DNA from: an uncultured Lachnospiraceae bacterium
GTDB taxonomy: Bacteria; Bacillota; Clostridia; Lachnospirales; Lachnospiraceae
DNA: 27,508 nucleotides
Direction of reading: 5' to 3'
Assembly: GCA_910585255.1 (NCBI GenBank)
Contig: CAJUEI010000020.1
Span: 1-27,508 of the forward strand
Within the stretch, counting starts at the first letter, position 1. Each line of letters begins with the position of its first letter. Both the position numbers and the translations under genes were made by a program. Under the pieces are notes generated by a model, which was given only the letters and a program-made list of their open reading frames with translations, searched no databases and had not been told where the DNA came from. Below, piece after piece: positions 1 to 8,082 of the stretch.

Positions 1-407
1 AATGCCCCCGACTGTTCCCCACTTTTCATATCAAAGCCAACATATTTTTCCAGACTGCTGTAGACAATAATACCATTTTCATCGATCACATGCAGTTCAT
101 TTACCATCAATCTTTCACAAAGTTTTTCGAGCTTGTTTATATCTCCCAATACAGTTGGATCTAAAGCCAAAATATCAGCAAAAGCACGTGTTTTTACCAA
201 ATTATTTTCACTGAGATTATTGGTCATTTTTGATACTTCTGCTTCATTACTTACCAATCTTGCTTTTACCATCTCCAGTTTTTCTTCACTCGATAACGTA
301 TTCTCTCTCTGTTCACTAAACGTCTGAAAAACGAAGATAAAAGTTATTGTAACCAGCAAAGCAAAAATCATATAAATAAATAACCTTTTGGTAAACATTT
401 TTTTCAT
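1..407 (-). CDS. Membrane sensor protein, N-terminal part (cut by window edge)
   Basis: The frame is open from an ATG at 405-407 to the window edge (135 codons seen). It begins MKKMFTKRLFIYMIF and continues as one hydrophobic segment (about residues 8-28), followed by an extracytoplasmic region that is first helical and then reads LHVIDENGIIVYSS and GFDMKSGEQS. That pattern is typical of double-Cache sensory domains of bacterial receptors. A GGAGG lies 9-10 nt before the ATG. The ATG overlaps the tex stop codon (ATGA at 404-407), so the gene is probably translationally coupled to tex. The C-terminal output module (kinase, cyclase, phosphatase or chemotaxis type) lies outside the window, so the signalling class cannot be stated. 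The Cache assignment is from motif memory and is moderate. Confidence 0.75.
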   Translation of the reverse strand, partial: MKKMFTKRLFIYMIFALLVTITFIFVFQTFSEQRENTLSSEEKLEMVKARLVSNEAEVSKMTNNLSENNLVKTRAFADILALDPTVLGDINKLEKLCERLMVNELHVIDENGIIVYSSLEKYVGFDMKSGEQSGA

Positions 408-2596
408 AAGTTATAACCTCCATCCCTATGCTGTCCTATTTGATCTTTTATCTGCTCAATCCGCATGGTAAGCTGTATCCGTTTCTTTGCCAAATCTACC
501 GACATGACCTGCACATCTACAATATCCCCAACGCTGACCACTTCAAGCGGATGTTTAATAAACCGATCTGTTATCTGAGAAATATGCACCAATCCATCCT
601 GATGTACCCCAATATCCACAAATGCCCCAAAATCAATGACATTTCGAACCGTTCCCTTTAAAACCATTCCCGGCTGCAAATCTTTCATCTCCAATACATC
701 TGTCCGAAGAATCGGCTTTGGCATCTCCTCTCTTGGATCTCGTGCTGGCTTTTCTAATTCTTTTATCAAATCTTCTAATGTAATCTCTCCTATTTCTAAC
801 TCGGCTGAAAGTTTTTTCTTATCTGATAGTTTCTTTCGAATTCCTTTTAAGCCTCCCTTTTTTAACTCTTCTTTTGAATAACCCAACCGTTCCATCAATT
901 TTTCTGCGGTTTGGTAACTTTCTGGATGCACGCTTGTCGCATCAAAGGGATTCTCTCCGTCTGGAATTCTTAAAAATCCTGCACACTGTTCATAGGCTTT
1001 TGGACCAAGTTTTGCTACTTTTAAAAGCTGAGAACGTTTTGTAAATTTCCCCTGTTCCTCCCGATAAGCAACGATATTTTTTGCAACTGTCTTAGAAATA
1101 CCAGATACATATTCTAAAAGCGAGGCAGAAGCAGTATTCAAATCCACCCCTACATGATTGACACAATCCTCTACTACAGCATTTAACGCCTCCCCTAGCT
1201 TCTTTTGATCCATATCATGTTGATACTGTCCTACTCCAATCGACTTCGGATCAATTTTTACCAGCTCAGCAAGCGGATCCTGCAAACGCCGTGCAATAGA
1301 AGCAGCACTTCTCTGCCCCACATCAAAATTCGGAAATTCTTCCGTTGCCAATTTACTTGCAGAATAGACAGAAGCACCTGCCTCATTTACTATCACATAC
1401 TGCACGGGTCTTTTTAACTCCTTTAACAAATCCACAATTACCATTTCCGATTCTCTTGACGCTGTTCCATTGCCGACCGAAATCAGCGTAATTTGATACT
1501 GCTCGATTAACTTTTTCAAAACTGCTTTTGCCTCTGCTGTCTTATTCTGAGGAGCTGTCGGATAAATAACAGTAGTATCTAATACCTTTCCTGTCGGATC
1601 TACTACAGCAAGTTTACATCCGGTACGAAATGCCGGATCCCATCCAAGCACAACCTGATTGACAATCGGAGGCTGCATTAAAAGCTGTGTCAGATTCTTT
1701 CCAAACACTTTAATTGCACTGTCCTCCGCCTTTTCTGTTAAGTCATTTCGAATCTCCCGCTCAATTGCAGGCTGAATCAAACGGTGATAACTATCCTCGG
1801 CTGCCGCTTCTAATACAGGGGTTGTATATGGATTCTCTGCCTTTATGATCTGTTTTTTCAGATACTGCAAAATCCTATCCTGGGGTGCTTCTATCTTTAC
1901 AGTCAGATATTTCTCACTTTCCCCTCGGTTTAAAGCCAACACTCGATGTCCTGCCAGCTTCTTTACTGGCTCTTCAAACTGATAATACATTTCATAAACA
2001 GACTCTGCTTTTTCATCCTTTGCCGCAGAAGTTACTTTTCCTTCTTCCATTGTAACCCTTCGAATAAAAGTCCGATAATCTGCTTGATCTGAAATACTCT
2101 CCGCCAAAATATCCCTTGCTCCGGCAATCGCCTCTTCCACCGTTTGTACTTCCTTTTCTTCTGAAAGATATGCCTTTGCATACCCCTCCAATGGCTGATC
2201 CATTGTCTGGAGCAAAATCAAATCAGCAAGCGGCTCTAATCCTTTCTCTTTCGCAATCGTAGCACGTGTTCTGCGTTTCGGACGATAGGGACGATACAAA
2301 TCTTCCAATACAACTTGTGTCATTGCCTCTTCAATCTGCTGCCTTAATTCCTCTGTCAATTTTCCCTGTTCTTCTATTGTAGAAAGAACCTGCTGCTTTT
2401 TTTCCTCCAGATTCCTAAGATAAACCAGACGTTCTCCAAGTGCACGAAGTTGTTCGTCATTTAAAGAGCCTGTCATCTCTTTCCGATATCTGGCAATAAA
2501 CGGAATGGTATTTCCCTCGTCAATTAACTGTACGGCTGTCTCCACTTGACTTTTCTTTACGCCAAGTTCCTGTGTCATTACTTCAAAAATATCCAT
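404..2596 (-). CDS. tex: Tex-family S1 RNA-binding protein
   Basis: 730 residues, the usual Tex length. The order of domains matches Tex: an N-terminal helical region with the motif IPFIARYRKEMTG (about residues 31-43), a YqgF/RNase H-like domain around VVLGWDPAFRTGCKLAVVD (about 316-334), helix-hairpin-helix repeats around DLNTASASLLEYVSGI and LLKVAKLGPKAYEQCAGFL (about 485-555), and a C-terminal S1 domain (about 640-712) with GTVRNVIDFGAFVDIGV and DGLVHISQI. Tex proteins bind nucleic acid and act in transcription and RNA metabolism; the exact role here is not visible. A well-formed promoter lies about 75-100 bp upstream. It heads a transcript that continues into the sensor gene at the window edge. 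Confidence 0.96.
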   Translation of the reverse strand: MDIFEVMTQELGVKKSQVETAVQLIDEGNTIPFIARYRKEMTGSLNDEQLRALGERLVYLRNLEEKKQQVLSTIEEQGKLTEELRQQIEEAMTQVVLEDLYRPYRPKRRTRATIAKEKGLEPLADLILLQTMDQPLEGYAKAYLSEEKEVQTVEEAIAGARDILAESISDQADYRTFIRRVTMEEGKVTSAAKDEKAESVYEMYYQFEEPVKKLAGHRVLALNRGESEKYLTVKIEAPQDRILQYLKKQIIKAENPYTTPVLEAAAEDSYHRLIQPAIEREIRNDLTEKAEDSAIKVFGKNLTQLLMQPPIVNQVVLGWDPAFRTGCKLAVVDPTGKVLDTTVIYPTAPQNKTAEAKAVLKKLIEQYQITLISVGNGTASRESEMVIVDLLKELKRPVQYVIVNEAGASVYSASKLATEEFPNFDVGQRSAASIARRLQDPLAELVKIDPKSIGVGQYQHDMDQKKLGEALNAVVEDCVNHVGVDLNTASASLLEYVSGISKTVAKNIVAYREEQGKFTKRSQLLKVAKLGPKAYEQCAGFLRIPDGENPFDATSVHPESYQTAEKLMERLGYSKEELKKGGLKGIRKKLSDKKKLSAELEIGEITLEDLIKELEKPARDPREEMPKPILRTDVLEMKDLQPGMVLKGTVRNVIDFGAFVDIGVHQDGLVHISQITDRFIKHPLEVVSVGDIVDVQVMSVDLAKKRIQLTMRIEQIKDQIGQHRDGGYNL

Positions 2597-2670
2597 CTTT
2601 CAAATTTTCCTCACTTTTTTTATTTTAAAAGCAACTTTTGTTTGCCGTCCTGTCCTTTTCTCCATTTTAG

Positions 2671-2699
2671 ATTATACACAAATTTTCCTATGCTATCAA
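2671..2699 (-). promoter_or_regulatory. Sigma-A-type promoter for tex
   Basis: On the minus strand, TTGATA (2694-2699) and TATAAT (2671-2676) are separated by exactly 17 nt. This gives a leader of roughly 70 nt before the tex ATG. It is divergent from the promoter at 2707-2735, with the -35 boxes only 7 nt apart. Confidence 0.8.
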
Positions 2700-2706
2700 G
2701 TATCCA

Positions 2707-2735
2707 TTGTACTTTCTGTCAATTCATGTTATACT
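2707..2735 (+). promoter_or_regulatory. Sigma-A-type promoter for the DUF4190-like gene
   Basis: TTGTAC (2707-2712) and TATACT (2730-2735) with a 17-nt spacer, about 110 nt upstream of the ATG at 2849. It is back to back with the tex promoter. Confidence 0.7.
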
Positions 2736-2848
2736 ATCTTTCGTTACAGAATAAAATTACTGTTCTGTACAACAGCAAATAAAATCTTTCTGCATGATGC
2801 AGCAGGAATTGTCCTGTACTATCAATTATCAATAAAAGGAGAACATTT

Positions 2849-3262
2849 ATGGACGATCATCAATTTAATCAAAACAACTACAATCCAAATACCTATAACC
2901 AAAACGGCTATCAATCCCCTTACTCTAATCCTGCTCCAAAACGAGCCAACGGTTTTGCAAAATCTTCTTTTATTTTAGGCATTATATCCGTTATAACAGG
3001 ATTTTTATTTTTAATTCCCATTCCATTTATCACGTCCCTTTTAAGTATTATCTTTGGCTTTGTTTCAAAGCGTCCCGGTGAACGAATGGAAGGAAAAGCG
3101 ATTGTCGGCATCTCATTAAGTGCAGTTATCTTAATCACAATTATTGTACTAATCTTCGTTGTATATCAATTTTTAAATACTATGGCAGGAGTAGAGTTTG
3201 TCAATCAATTTATGGCTGAATACAAAGAAGCCCTCAAAGTCTATATGGAATTTTATAACTAA
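2849..3262 (+). CDS. Small DUF4190-like membrane protein
   Basis: 137 residues. The N-terminal 30 residues are an Asn/Tyr/Gln-rich, low-complexity cytoplasmic-type tail. Two transmembrane segments follow (about 41-68 and 88-113), linked by a short basic stretch with GERMEGKAIVGISL, and then a short C-terminal tail. The tail plus AKSSFILGIISVITG and the KAIVGI linker fit the DUF4190 family of Gram-positive membrane proteins, whose function is unknown. The ribosome site AAAAGGAGAACATTT sits just before the ATG. The gene is monocistronic: its own promoter upstream and a bidirectional terminator downstream. Confidence 0.88.
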   Translation: MDDHQFNQNNYNPNTYNQNGYQSPYSNPAPKRANGFAKSSFILGIISVITGFLFLIPIPFITSLLSIIFGFVSKRPGERMEGKAIVGISLSAVILITIIVLIFVVYQFLNTMAGVEFVNQFMAEYKEALKVYMEFYN

Positions 3263-3313
3263 ATAACATAGCTTCTCCTTATCGCTCTTCTCTCTGTATC
3301 AAGCTTTCTGCAT

Positions 3314-3364
3314 AAAAAATGTTCCCACAACAGCCTCTGCTATGCTTAAGTGAGAACATTTTTT
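3314..3364. terminator. Bidirectional intrinsic terminator
   Basis: The 15-nt arms at 3314-3328 and 3350-3364 pair with one wobble (AAAAAATGTTC...GAACATTTTTT). The A and T runs give a U-tract in either direction. It separates the convergent DUF4190-like gene and homoserine dehydrogenase. Confidence 0.85.
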
Positions 3365-3390
3365 ATTCACTTACCCTATCCTAAAAGTCC

Positions 3391-4608
3391 TTAGTGATAT
3401 ACCCGAATCCGATTTAAAATGCCATAAATCTGTTCTGCCTTTTCTGTATATTCTGCTTCAGACAATTCTTCGGTAATAAAAGCAAACTCCCCTTTTACCT
3501 CTGCTAATTCTATTATATTCACAGTTCCAAACATCTGCTCTATTTCTGCTGTCCGCTCGGAACGATTTCCTTTTATTCGTACAAAAAATTGTTTTTTAGA
3601 ATCTTTTATATTAGCAAGCTCTAATTTTTTACTGCTCCAAGTAGTTAAAATATTGGTTCCAATATGTTTTACCTCATCCACTACATCTGAAACAACTGCA
3701 CTTGCTGTAGGCAGTTTTCCAGCACCGCTTCCATAAAACATAATATCTCCCAATACATTCCCCTTTACAAAAATCCCGTTATAAACACCATTTACGCTAT
3801 AAAGCGGATTTTCCTCGGTAATCATAGCAGGTGCCACCATAATATAGATTTTTCCATCTACCTTTTTACTACTTCCAAACAATTTAATGCTATATCCGCA
3901 ATGATCAGCAAATAAAATATCTTTAGCCGTAATATTGGTAATCCCCTCCGTATAGACATCTTCATAGTCCACCTGACTGCCAAAAGCCAAAGAAGACAAA
4001 ATCGCAATTTTCCTACAGGTATCATATCCTTCAATATCCGCTGCCGGATTGCGTTCTGCATATCCAAGAGCCTGTGCTTCTTTTAATACCTCGTCAAAGT
4101 CCGATCCCTCTACCCGCATTTTTGTTAAAATATAATTCGTGGTTCCATTTAAAATTCCGGTAATTTCACAGATTTCGTCTGCCGTTAATGACTGATTTAA
4201 AGGACGGATAATCGGAATTCCCCCTCCTACACTTGCTTCAAATAAAAAGTTTAAATTCTTCTCTTTTGCTAAAGCAATCAACTCCGAGCCATGTTTTGCT
4301 ACCAATTCTTTATTGGAGGTTACTACACTTTTTCCATGTTCTAATGCACTCTTTACAAATGTGTATGCCGGTTCTACCCCGCCCATTACTTCTACTACAA
4401 TTTTTATCTCTTCATCTTTTAATATAATATTAAAATCATGAACAATTTTTTCCTGAATCGGATCCCCCGGAAAATCCCGCAAATCCAATACATATTTAAT
4501 TACTATCTCTTGTCTTGCCTTTTTTGCAATGCTTTCATGATTGGTATGAATCACTTCTACCACTCCCGAACCGACTGTACCATAACCTAAAACCGCTATA
4601 TTTATCAT
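3391..4608 (-). CDS. hom: Homoserine dehydrogenase
   Basis: 405 residues. Catalyses NAD(P)H-dependent reduction of aspartate semialdehyde to homoserine, the branch toward threonine and methionine. Visible signatures are the N-terminal Rossmann motif GYGTVGSG (8-15), VMGGVEPA (74-81), SNKEL (98-102), EASVGGGIPII (124-134), GILNGTTNYIL (151-161) and the catalytic block around NPAADIEGYD with Lys200. The C-terminal 65 residues form a short ACT-like regulatory segment, suggesting feedback control (inferred). It lies 61 bp after the ACT-domain gene and shares its direction, so the two are probably one transcript from the promoter near 5215-5243. Confidence 0.97.
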   Translation of the reverse strand: MINIAVLGYGTVGSGVVEVIHTNHESIAKKARQEIVIKYVLDLRDFPGDPIQEKIVHDFNIILKDEEIKIVVEVMGGVEPAYTFVKSALEHGKSVVTSNKELVAKHGSELIALAKEKNLNFLFEASVGGGIPIIRPLNQSLTADEICEITGILNGTTNYILTKMRVEGSDFDEVLKEAQALGYAERNPAADIEGYDTCRKIAILSSLAFGSQVDYEDVYTEGITNITAKDILFADHCGYSIKLFGSSKKVDGKIYIMVAPAMITEENPLYSVNGVYNGIFVKGNVLGDIMFYGSGAGKLPTASAVVSDVVDEVKHIGTNILTTWSSKKLELANIKDSKKQFFVRIKGNRSERTAEIEQMFGTVNIIELAEVKGEFAFITEELSEAEYTEKAEQIYGILNRIRVYH

Positions 4609-4669
4609 TTTTTCTGCCCTGCTCCCTTTCCAATCCTTGATTGCTATTTTTATATCGTTTATCTATTAT

Positions 4670-5107
4670 TTATTCTCTTGATAAAATCTTTAAGTAGTGA
4701 ATCCCCTGCAGTCCTTCAATCTTTTCAATCATCTCCGAAGAATCCTTTGTAGACGTTAAAATATCTACACTTAATGTCAATGAAGCGATCCCATTAATCG
4801 GTATAGTCTGATGAATGGTTAAAATATTGGCATGATATTCTGCAATTGTACGAAGCACTGTAGATAAAATCCCGGGCTCATCCTCCATCTGCAAAACAAA
4901 AGTAATGGTCTTTCCTCTGGCATTATCATGAAAAGGAAAAATATCATCTTTATATTTATAAAATGAACTTCGGCTGATATCGACTGCCTCCGTTGCCTCT
5001 TGAACGGTCATTACTTTTTCTGATTCTAACAAACGTTTTGCCTCTACTACCTTTAAAAGAACCTCTGGAACGGCCTTTTGCTTCACTACAAAGTACTTAT
5101 CCGACAT
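4670..5107 (-). CDS. pheB: ACT-domain protein of the PheB type
   Basis: 145 residues from the chosen start MSDKYFVV. The N-terminal half has a winged or HTH-like segment (VQEATEAVDISRSSFYKYKD). The C-terminal half is an ACT domain (FVLQMEDEPGILSTVLRTIA and following), a fold that usually senses amino acids. The upstream ATG at 5128 is rejected because the AAAGGGG ribosome site would then lie inside the coding region; that site is correctly spaced for 5107. PheB-type proteins are commonly found next to hom in Firmicutes, as here. Older annotations call them chorismate mutase, but no catalytic signature supports that. The likely role is regulatory. Confidence 0.88.
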   Translation of the reverse strand: MSDKYFVVKQKAVPEVLLKVVEAKRLLESEKVMTVQEATEAVDISRSSFYKYKDDIFPFHDNARGKTITFVLQMEDEPGILSTVLRTIAEYHANILTIHQTIPINGIASLTLSVDILTSTKDSSEMIEKIEGLQGIHYLKILSRE

Positions 5108-5214
5108 ATTGATTTCCCCTTTTTTCAATATCTATCCTTTCTATATAGATATCTGCGGTATGATAAGATCCTCTTTGTGTATGTGATACAAATACACATG
5201 TTTTTACTAGAGAG

Positions 5215-5243
5215 ATAGTATCATACTTACTTTCACAATGCAA
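5215..5243 (-). promoter_or_regulatory. Probable promoter for the pheB-hom operon
   Basis: Minus strand TTGCAT (5238-5243) and TACTAT (5215-5220), spacer 17 nt, about 110 nt before the start codon. The leader contains an imperfect inverted repeat with arms TGTGTAT and ATACACA (about 5177-5199) that could be an operator; this is only a suggestion. The stretch 5250-5447 has no credible gene. Confidence 0.5.
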
Positions 5244-5447
5244 CCACTTTTTTATCTTTAAAAACTTTTTCTTAAAAAATCCCGATATCCAAAATAAAAA
5301 AGAGCCGTTATTTTGTTATTATACCTATAACTTTTCATTTGTGCAAGAACAAATAAAAGAAAGAGCTGTATAAATTTACTTTTGAATGTTATTGATAAGA
5401 GTTTATCTAAGATAATGGATAGAAATAAAAAGATTTCCAAAGAGGAC

Positions 5448-5681
5448 GCCAGAATAAATCGGATTTTCGCTGTTCCGCTCTCCAGAAAGTAGAAGCTCTA
5501 AGACTTCTGAAGATAGGTGCATCCAACCGGACGGAACGGGGTGCAATTCGCCCGTACGGCGGGCTAAACACACCCCTTTTTTTGCCATTCAAGAATGGCA
5601 AAAAATCCTAATGGATCGGCAGAAGTCTAAGAGCTTCTAACTTTCCTCCGAAGTCACAGCAAAAACCCGATTTATTCTGGC
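5448..5681. repeat. Palindromic MITE-like element
   Basis: Outer arms 5448-5473 and 5656-5681 (GCCAGAATAAATCGG...) are imperfect inverted repeats. A second pair at 5491-5509 and 5620-5638 matches with a single mismatch. The core contains a small GC-rich hairpin (5550-5564, GCCCGTACGGCGGGC) and a T-run/GCCATTC/GAATGGC/A-run hairpin (5577-5605) that would work as a terminator in either direction. There is no coding capacity. The 26-bp terminal inverted repeats, nested stems and local GC jump fit a non-autonomous mobile element. Its end is 62 bp from the stop of the next gene, so it may supply that gene's terminator. Confidence 0.7.
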
Positions 5682-5743
5682 TATATTGTTCCATAATTTA
5701 TGTTTTCGTTTCTTTTTTCTGCTAAAGATGGCATTTTATTTTC

Positions 5744-6205
5744 TTACTGTAAATGCTGAAAAAGATAAAAACAATGATTATCCGCAAAATACATCATTAA
5801 TAACTTATCACTTTCTTTTGTGTGTACTTTCCATACATAATAGTTATTAAAATTTGGTCTTTCTTCTGGTGAAACATCCAGCAATTCTAATATTCCTAAT
5901 GCAAATTTTTCTTGTTCTTCTCTTTTTTTATAATCATTTTGTCCTTTTCTATTCTCTCGCATAATAAAATCTTCTTGTACTTTAAAAACCGTATACCTCT
6001 CTCCATCTCCATGAAAAGAAGTAGGGGTGTGTATATCATAAACTACCTCTAAATTATCCGGTAATTTTATATTCCAAATTCCTTCATACATTTCTTGTGT
6101 GGAAGGAAATAAGCGAACTACAGTAAAAATACTATATAAAATACCTAAAATTATTACTAAATAAATAATTAAACTAATTCTATGTATTATTTTTATTCTT
6201 TTCAT
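5744..6205 (-). CDS. Small one-pass membrane protein, unknown function
   Basis: 153 residues from MKRIKIIHR. The start at 6205 is chosen because AAAGGAG lies 7-8 nt upstream; the frame is open further upstream, but that part reads through an IS-element hairpin. One transmembrane helix (about residues 9-30) is followed by an extracytoplasmic domain of about 120 residues with many charged residues (DIHTPTSFHGDGERYTVFKVQ). No family recognised. The mobile-element remnant lies immediately upstream of the ribosome site, so the native promoter has probably been displaced. A palindromic repeat follows the stop. Whether it is still expressed is unclear. Confidence 0.75.
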   Translation of the reverse strand: MKRIKIIHRISLIIYLVIILGILYSIFTVVRLFPSTQEMYEGIWNIKLPDNLEVVYDIHTPTSFHGDGERYTVFKVQEDFIMRENRKGQNDYKKREEQEKFALGILELLDVSPEERPNFNNYYVWKVHTKESDKLLMMYFADNHCFYLFQHLQ

Positions 6206-6225
6206 AAATAACTCCTTTCGTTTGT

Positions 6226-6621
6226 CATAGACTTCCTCCCACTGCCTTGGACGGTGGGAGGAAGCCTTGTAAATAGTTGTAAAAAACATGATATTATGTT
6301 ACAATATATATAATCGTTGGGAGCGATTGCTCGGAAGGCACTCTTTGTACTTTGAAAAGTTAAGATAGGAAGTTTTTCACACAAACCGTTGTTCATGTAA
6401 AATCTGAAACGTACCAGAAACCAGCTGTATCGCATGGGAAGTTTTCGTACCTGATACAGTTACATAGAGTATATCTTTGTTGGAAAAGGTGTTGTCAGCC
6501 ACCCTATAATGTAACGCCACTTTAGGCAGCAATGCATATTGGGGTAAAAAGTCGGAGGTTTACGCCGTTACTACGACTGGGCAGTTACAAGCCCATTCCC
6601 TTTAGGTGATGGGTAGTTGAC
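6226..6621 (+). mobile_element. Transposase-less IS200/IS605-type element remnant
   Basis: The left side has an 11-bp stem (6232-6242 with 6254-6264, CTTCCTCCCAC/GTGGGAGGAAG) like the subterminal hairpins recognised by Y1 transposases. The right side ends GCAGTTACAAGCCCATTCCC...GATGGGTAGTTGAC (6581-6621), the usual right end of IS605/IS1341-type (tnpB) elements. Neither tnpA nor tnpB is present; only about 400 bp remain, so this is an internally deleted derivative that could move only in trans. Exact boundaries are estimated. It sits directly before the ribosome site of the 5744-6205 gene. Confidence 0.6.
6420..6621 (+). ncRNA. Probable omega-RNA (TnpB guide RNA scaffold)
   Basis: The 3' part of the element is non-coding but structured. 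It has a segment AAGTCGGAGGTTTACGCCG (6550-6568), a terminal hairpin CCCAT...ATGGG (6592-6613) and the end GTAGTTGAC, as in the guide RNAs encoded at the right ends of tnpB elements. In that class the guide is the sequence just outside the right end, here 6622 to about 6641. The 5' end is not defined by the sequence and the start given is approximate. No TnpB is encoded in the window, so function would need one elsewhere in the genome. Confidence 0.45.
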
Positions 6622-6802
6622 ACTCAATCTTCCACCTTTCTTAAATACCAATTTCAATTTAAAAATAAATTTTATCAATCTCCTTTATTCATTTTAACTC
6701 CTTTAATTATAAACGTAAATATTTTATTTTTAATTTTATTCTATCATACCTCGTAGCGTTTCTGTTATTCAATTTCTATCAATTAATATAACTAAAATTA
6801 GT

Positions 6803-6840
6803 AAAGAAGCCTTTTACTTTTTTAAGAAAAAGACTTCTTT
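6803..6840. terminator. Terminator-like hairpin
   Basis: Arms AAAGAAGCCT (6803-6812) and AGACTTCTTT (6831-6840) pair with two weak positions and are followed by T-rich DNA. It lies downstream of the secreted-protein gene (stop at 6897) and is a reasonable end for it. The rest of 6622-6896 is AT-rich, and I see no gene there. Confidence 0.5.
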
Positions 6841-6896
6841 TATCTCATCCAACTATCTATTCAAAACATCTATTTTTGCCGAAAATTTTTCACAGT

Positions 6897-7697
6897 TTAA
6901 TCTTTAATCAATATCTTAAAAGGAACCAATACTCCCAACTCTTGTGCTTCCCACATCGTATTAATCGCTGCTTGTGCAATTCCTGAATAATCACCATAAT
7001 CAAAATTATATGTATCTGTAATACTTACTCTTCCATGAGGGCTATCTTTCGTATAATCAAAAGCATGTATAGCATAATATAAATCTTTATCCACAGTATT
7101 TCCTGAATTTGGAAAAGCATCGCTCCCACTCAAAGAAGTACTCGCCTTAATTTTTTTATATACACTTGAAGAAAATACTCTATCCCTATAACGTGGAATA
7201 TACAGAGAATACTTTTCATCATTTGATACCGCATGAGATAATAATTCTGATGCAAGATAGTAACCATTTGACGAAAACCATGCTATTACACTTGTAACAG
7301 CAGTAGATAATGTTGGATGATAAATACCATACGGAGATATTTCATTGGAACTATTCACATACTGTTCTAACAACTCTTGTGTTACATTAATCAAATCCTC
7401 TAATTTTTCAATTTCCTCAGGCTCTTGAACCAGCTCTAATTCATTCTTATACATAAGAATTAATTTTTGCAGTTCATTTTCCACACTACTTCCTGATTCA
7501 TTTACCATCATTTCTATGCCATTATCTGCTTTAAAATAATCTCTCTCTTCTCCATTAGATGTTTTAACATCCATTTCCTCAGTATGCCCACTAGAATTAT
7601 ATAATTCAATTTCTGAATCTATATTATCTGCTTTACTATAACTAATAGAACTAAGACACATCATCGCACTCAATAGAACTGCCATTCTTTTTTCCAC
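6897..7697 (-). CDS. Putative secreted protein, unknown function
   Basis: 266 residues from a GTG at 7697, with GGAG 11 nt upstream. The N-terminus MEKRMAVLLSAMMCLSSIS is a short basic region plus hydrophobic core consistent with a signal peptide (cleavage perhaps near residue 23). Next comes an acidic, Glu/Asn-rich propeptide-like region (about 25-120), then a domain of about 140 residues rich in Ser/Tyr/Asp (FSSNGYYLASELLSHA, YYAIHAFDYTKDS, ITDTYNFDYGDYSG) ending in a hydrophobic LGVLVPFKILI. Cysteine is absent from the mature part. I do not recognise the family. It is divergent from the RRNPP-like regulator at 8083-9060, which could control it, and has its own promoter. Confidence 0.8.
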   Translation of the reverse strand: MEKRMAVLLSAMMCLSSISYSKADNIDSEIELYNSSGHTEEMDVKTSNGEERDYFKADNGIEMMVNESGSSVENELQKLILMYKNELELVQEPEEIEKLEDLINVTQELLEQYVNSSNEISPYGIYHPTLSTAVTSVIAWFSSNGYYLASELLSHAVSNDEKYSLYIPRYRDRVFSSSVYKKIKASTSLSGSDAFPNSGNTVDKDLYYAIHAFDYTKDSPHGRVSITDTYNFDYGDYSGIAQAAINTMWEAQELGVLVPFKILIKD

Positions 7698-7762
7698 ATT
7701 TTAAAATTCTCCTGTCTTTATTTTTTGCTAGTTCATTCACCAGATTCTGTTCTAACACCTTA

Positions 7763-7791
7763 ATCATAATCCAATTTATGGAAAAAGTAAA
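7763..7791 (-). promoter_or_regulatory. Probable promoter for the secreted-protein gene
   Basis: Minus strand TTTACT (7786-7791) and TATGAT (7763-7768) with a 17-nt spacer, about 66 nt upstream of the GTG start. Confidence 0.5.
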
Positions 7792-7856
7792 TAGAACAAT
7801 ACTTCCGATTTTCTATCACTTTTCCTAAAAATGTAAAAATAAATAGTCAAATTAGA

Positions 7857-8009
7857 TATTCGCAATCCGCTTCGCTACTTGCTCATAACCTCATAGCTAC
7901 TATCACAGCTCTTCAGTGGGAGTCTACACTCCCACTGAAACAAGGAAGTCCCAACCCACCGCTTTCGCCTTAGCGGTTTAGAAACAGGGAACTTCCTTGA
8001 TGAGGTTAA
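7857..8009 (-). repeat. Hairpin repeat, copy 1 (related to 26320-26427)
   Basis: This copy shares TGCAATCCGCTT-like and TACTTGCT-TAACCTCAT-like sequence, AAGGAAGTCCC, CCGCTTTCGCCTT-GCGG and ACTTCCTTGATGAGGTTAAA with the reverse complement of 26320-26427. It differs by an extra internal hairpin (about 7915-7939, CAGTGGGAGT/ACTCCCACTG). It is non-coding and probably a non-autonomous mobile element, perhaps of IS200/IS605 type because of the subterminal hairpins. It fills most of the 385-bp gap between the divergent genes. Confidence 0.65.
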
Positions 8010-8022
8010 ATTAAAAATATAA

Positions 8023-8051
8023 TTGCTTTTATCTTCCTTTCCTATTAAAAT
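8023..8051 (+). promoter_or_regulatory. Probable promoter for the RRNPP-like regulator
   Basis: TTGCTT (8023-8028) and TAAAAT (8046-8051) with a 17-nt spacer, about 30 nt before the ATG at 8083. It starts just after the hairpin repeat, so that insertion may have created or altered it. Confidence 0.5.
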
Positions 8052-8082
8052 ATAATTAATAATAAAAAAGGAGGTCTTTATT

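Noticed and set aside
133..881. Plus-strand open frames opposite tex and the sensor
   Set aside because: They are antisense to strongly supported genes, have no ribosome site and resemble no protein family.
5403..5601. Short minus-strand frames in the palindromic element
   Set aside because: They cross inverted repeats and a hairpin core, with no ribosome site; the sequence is better explained as a non-coding repeat.
6226..6440. N-terminal extension of the small membrane protein, and a 77-codon frame upstream
   Set aside because: Both read through IS-type hairpins; the ribosome site supports the ATG at 6205.
6290..6621. Group I intron/IStron or a riboswitch
   Set aside because: The IS605-type right end invited comparison with IStrons, but I cannot place the group I core elements, and no gene halves lie on either side.
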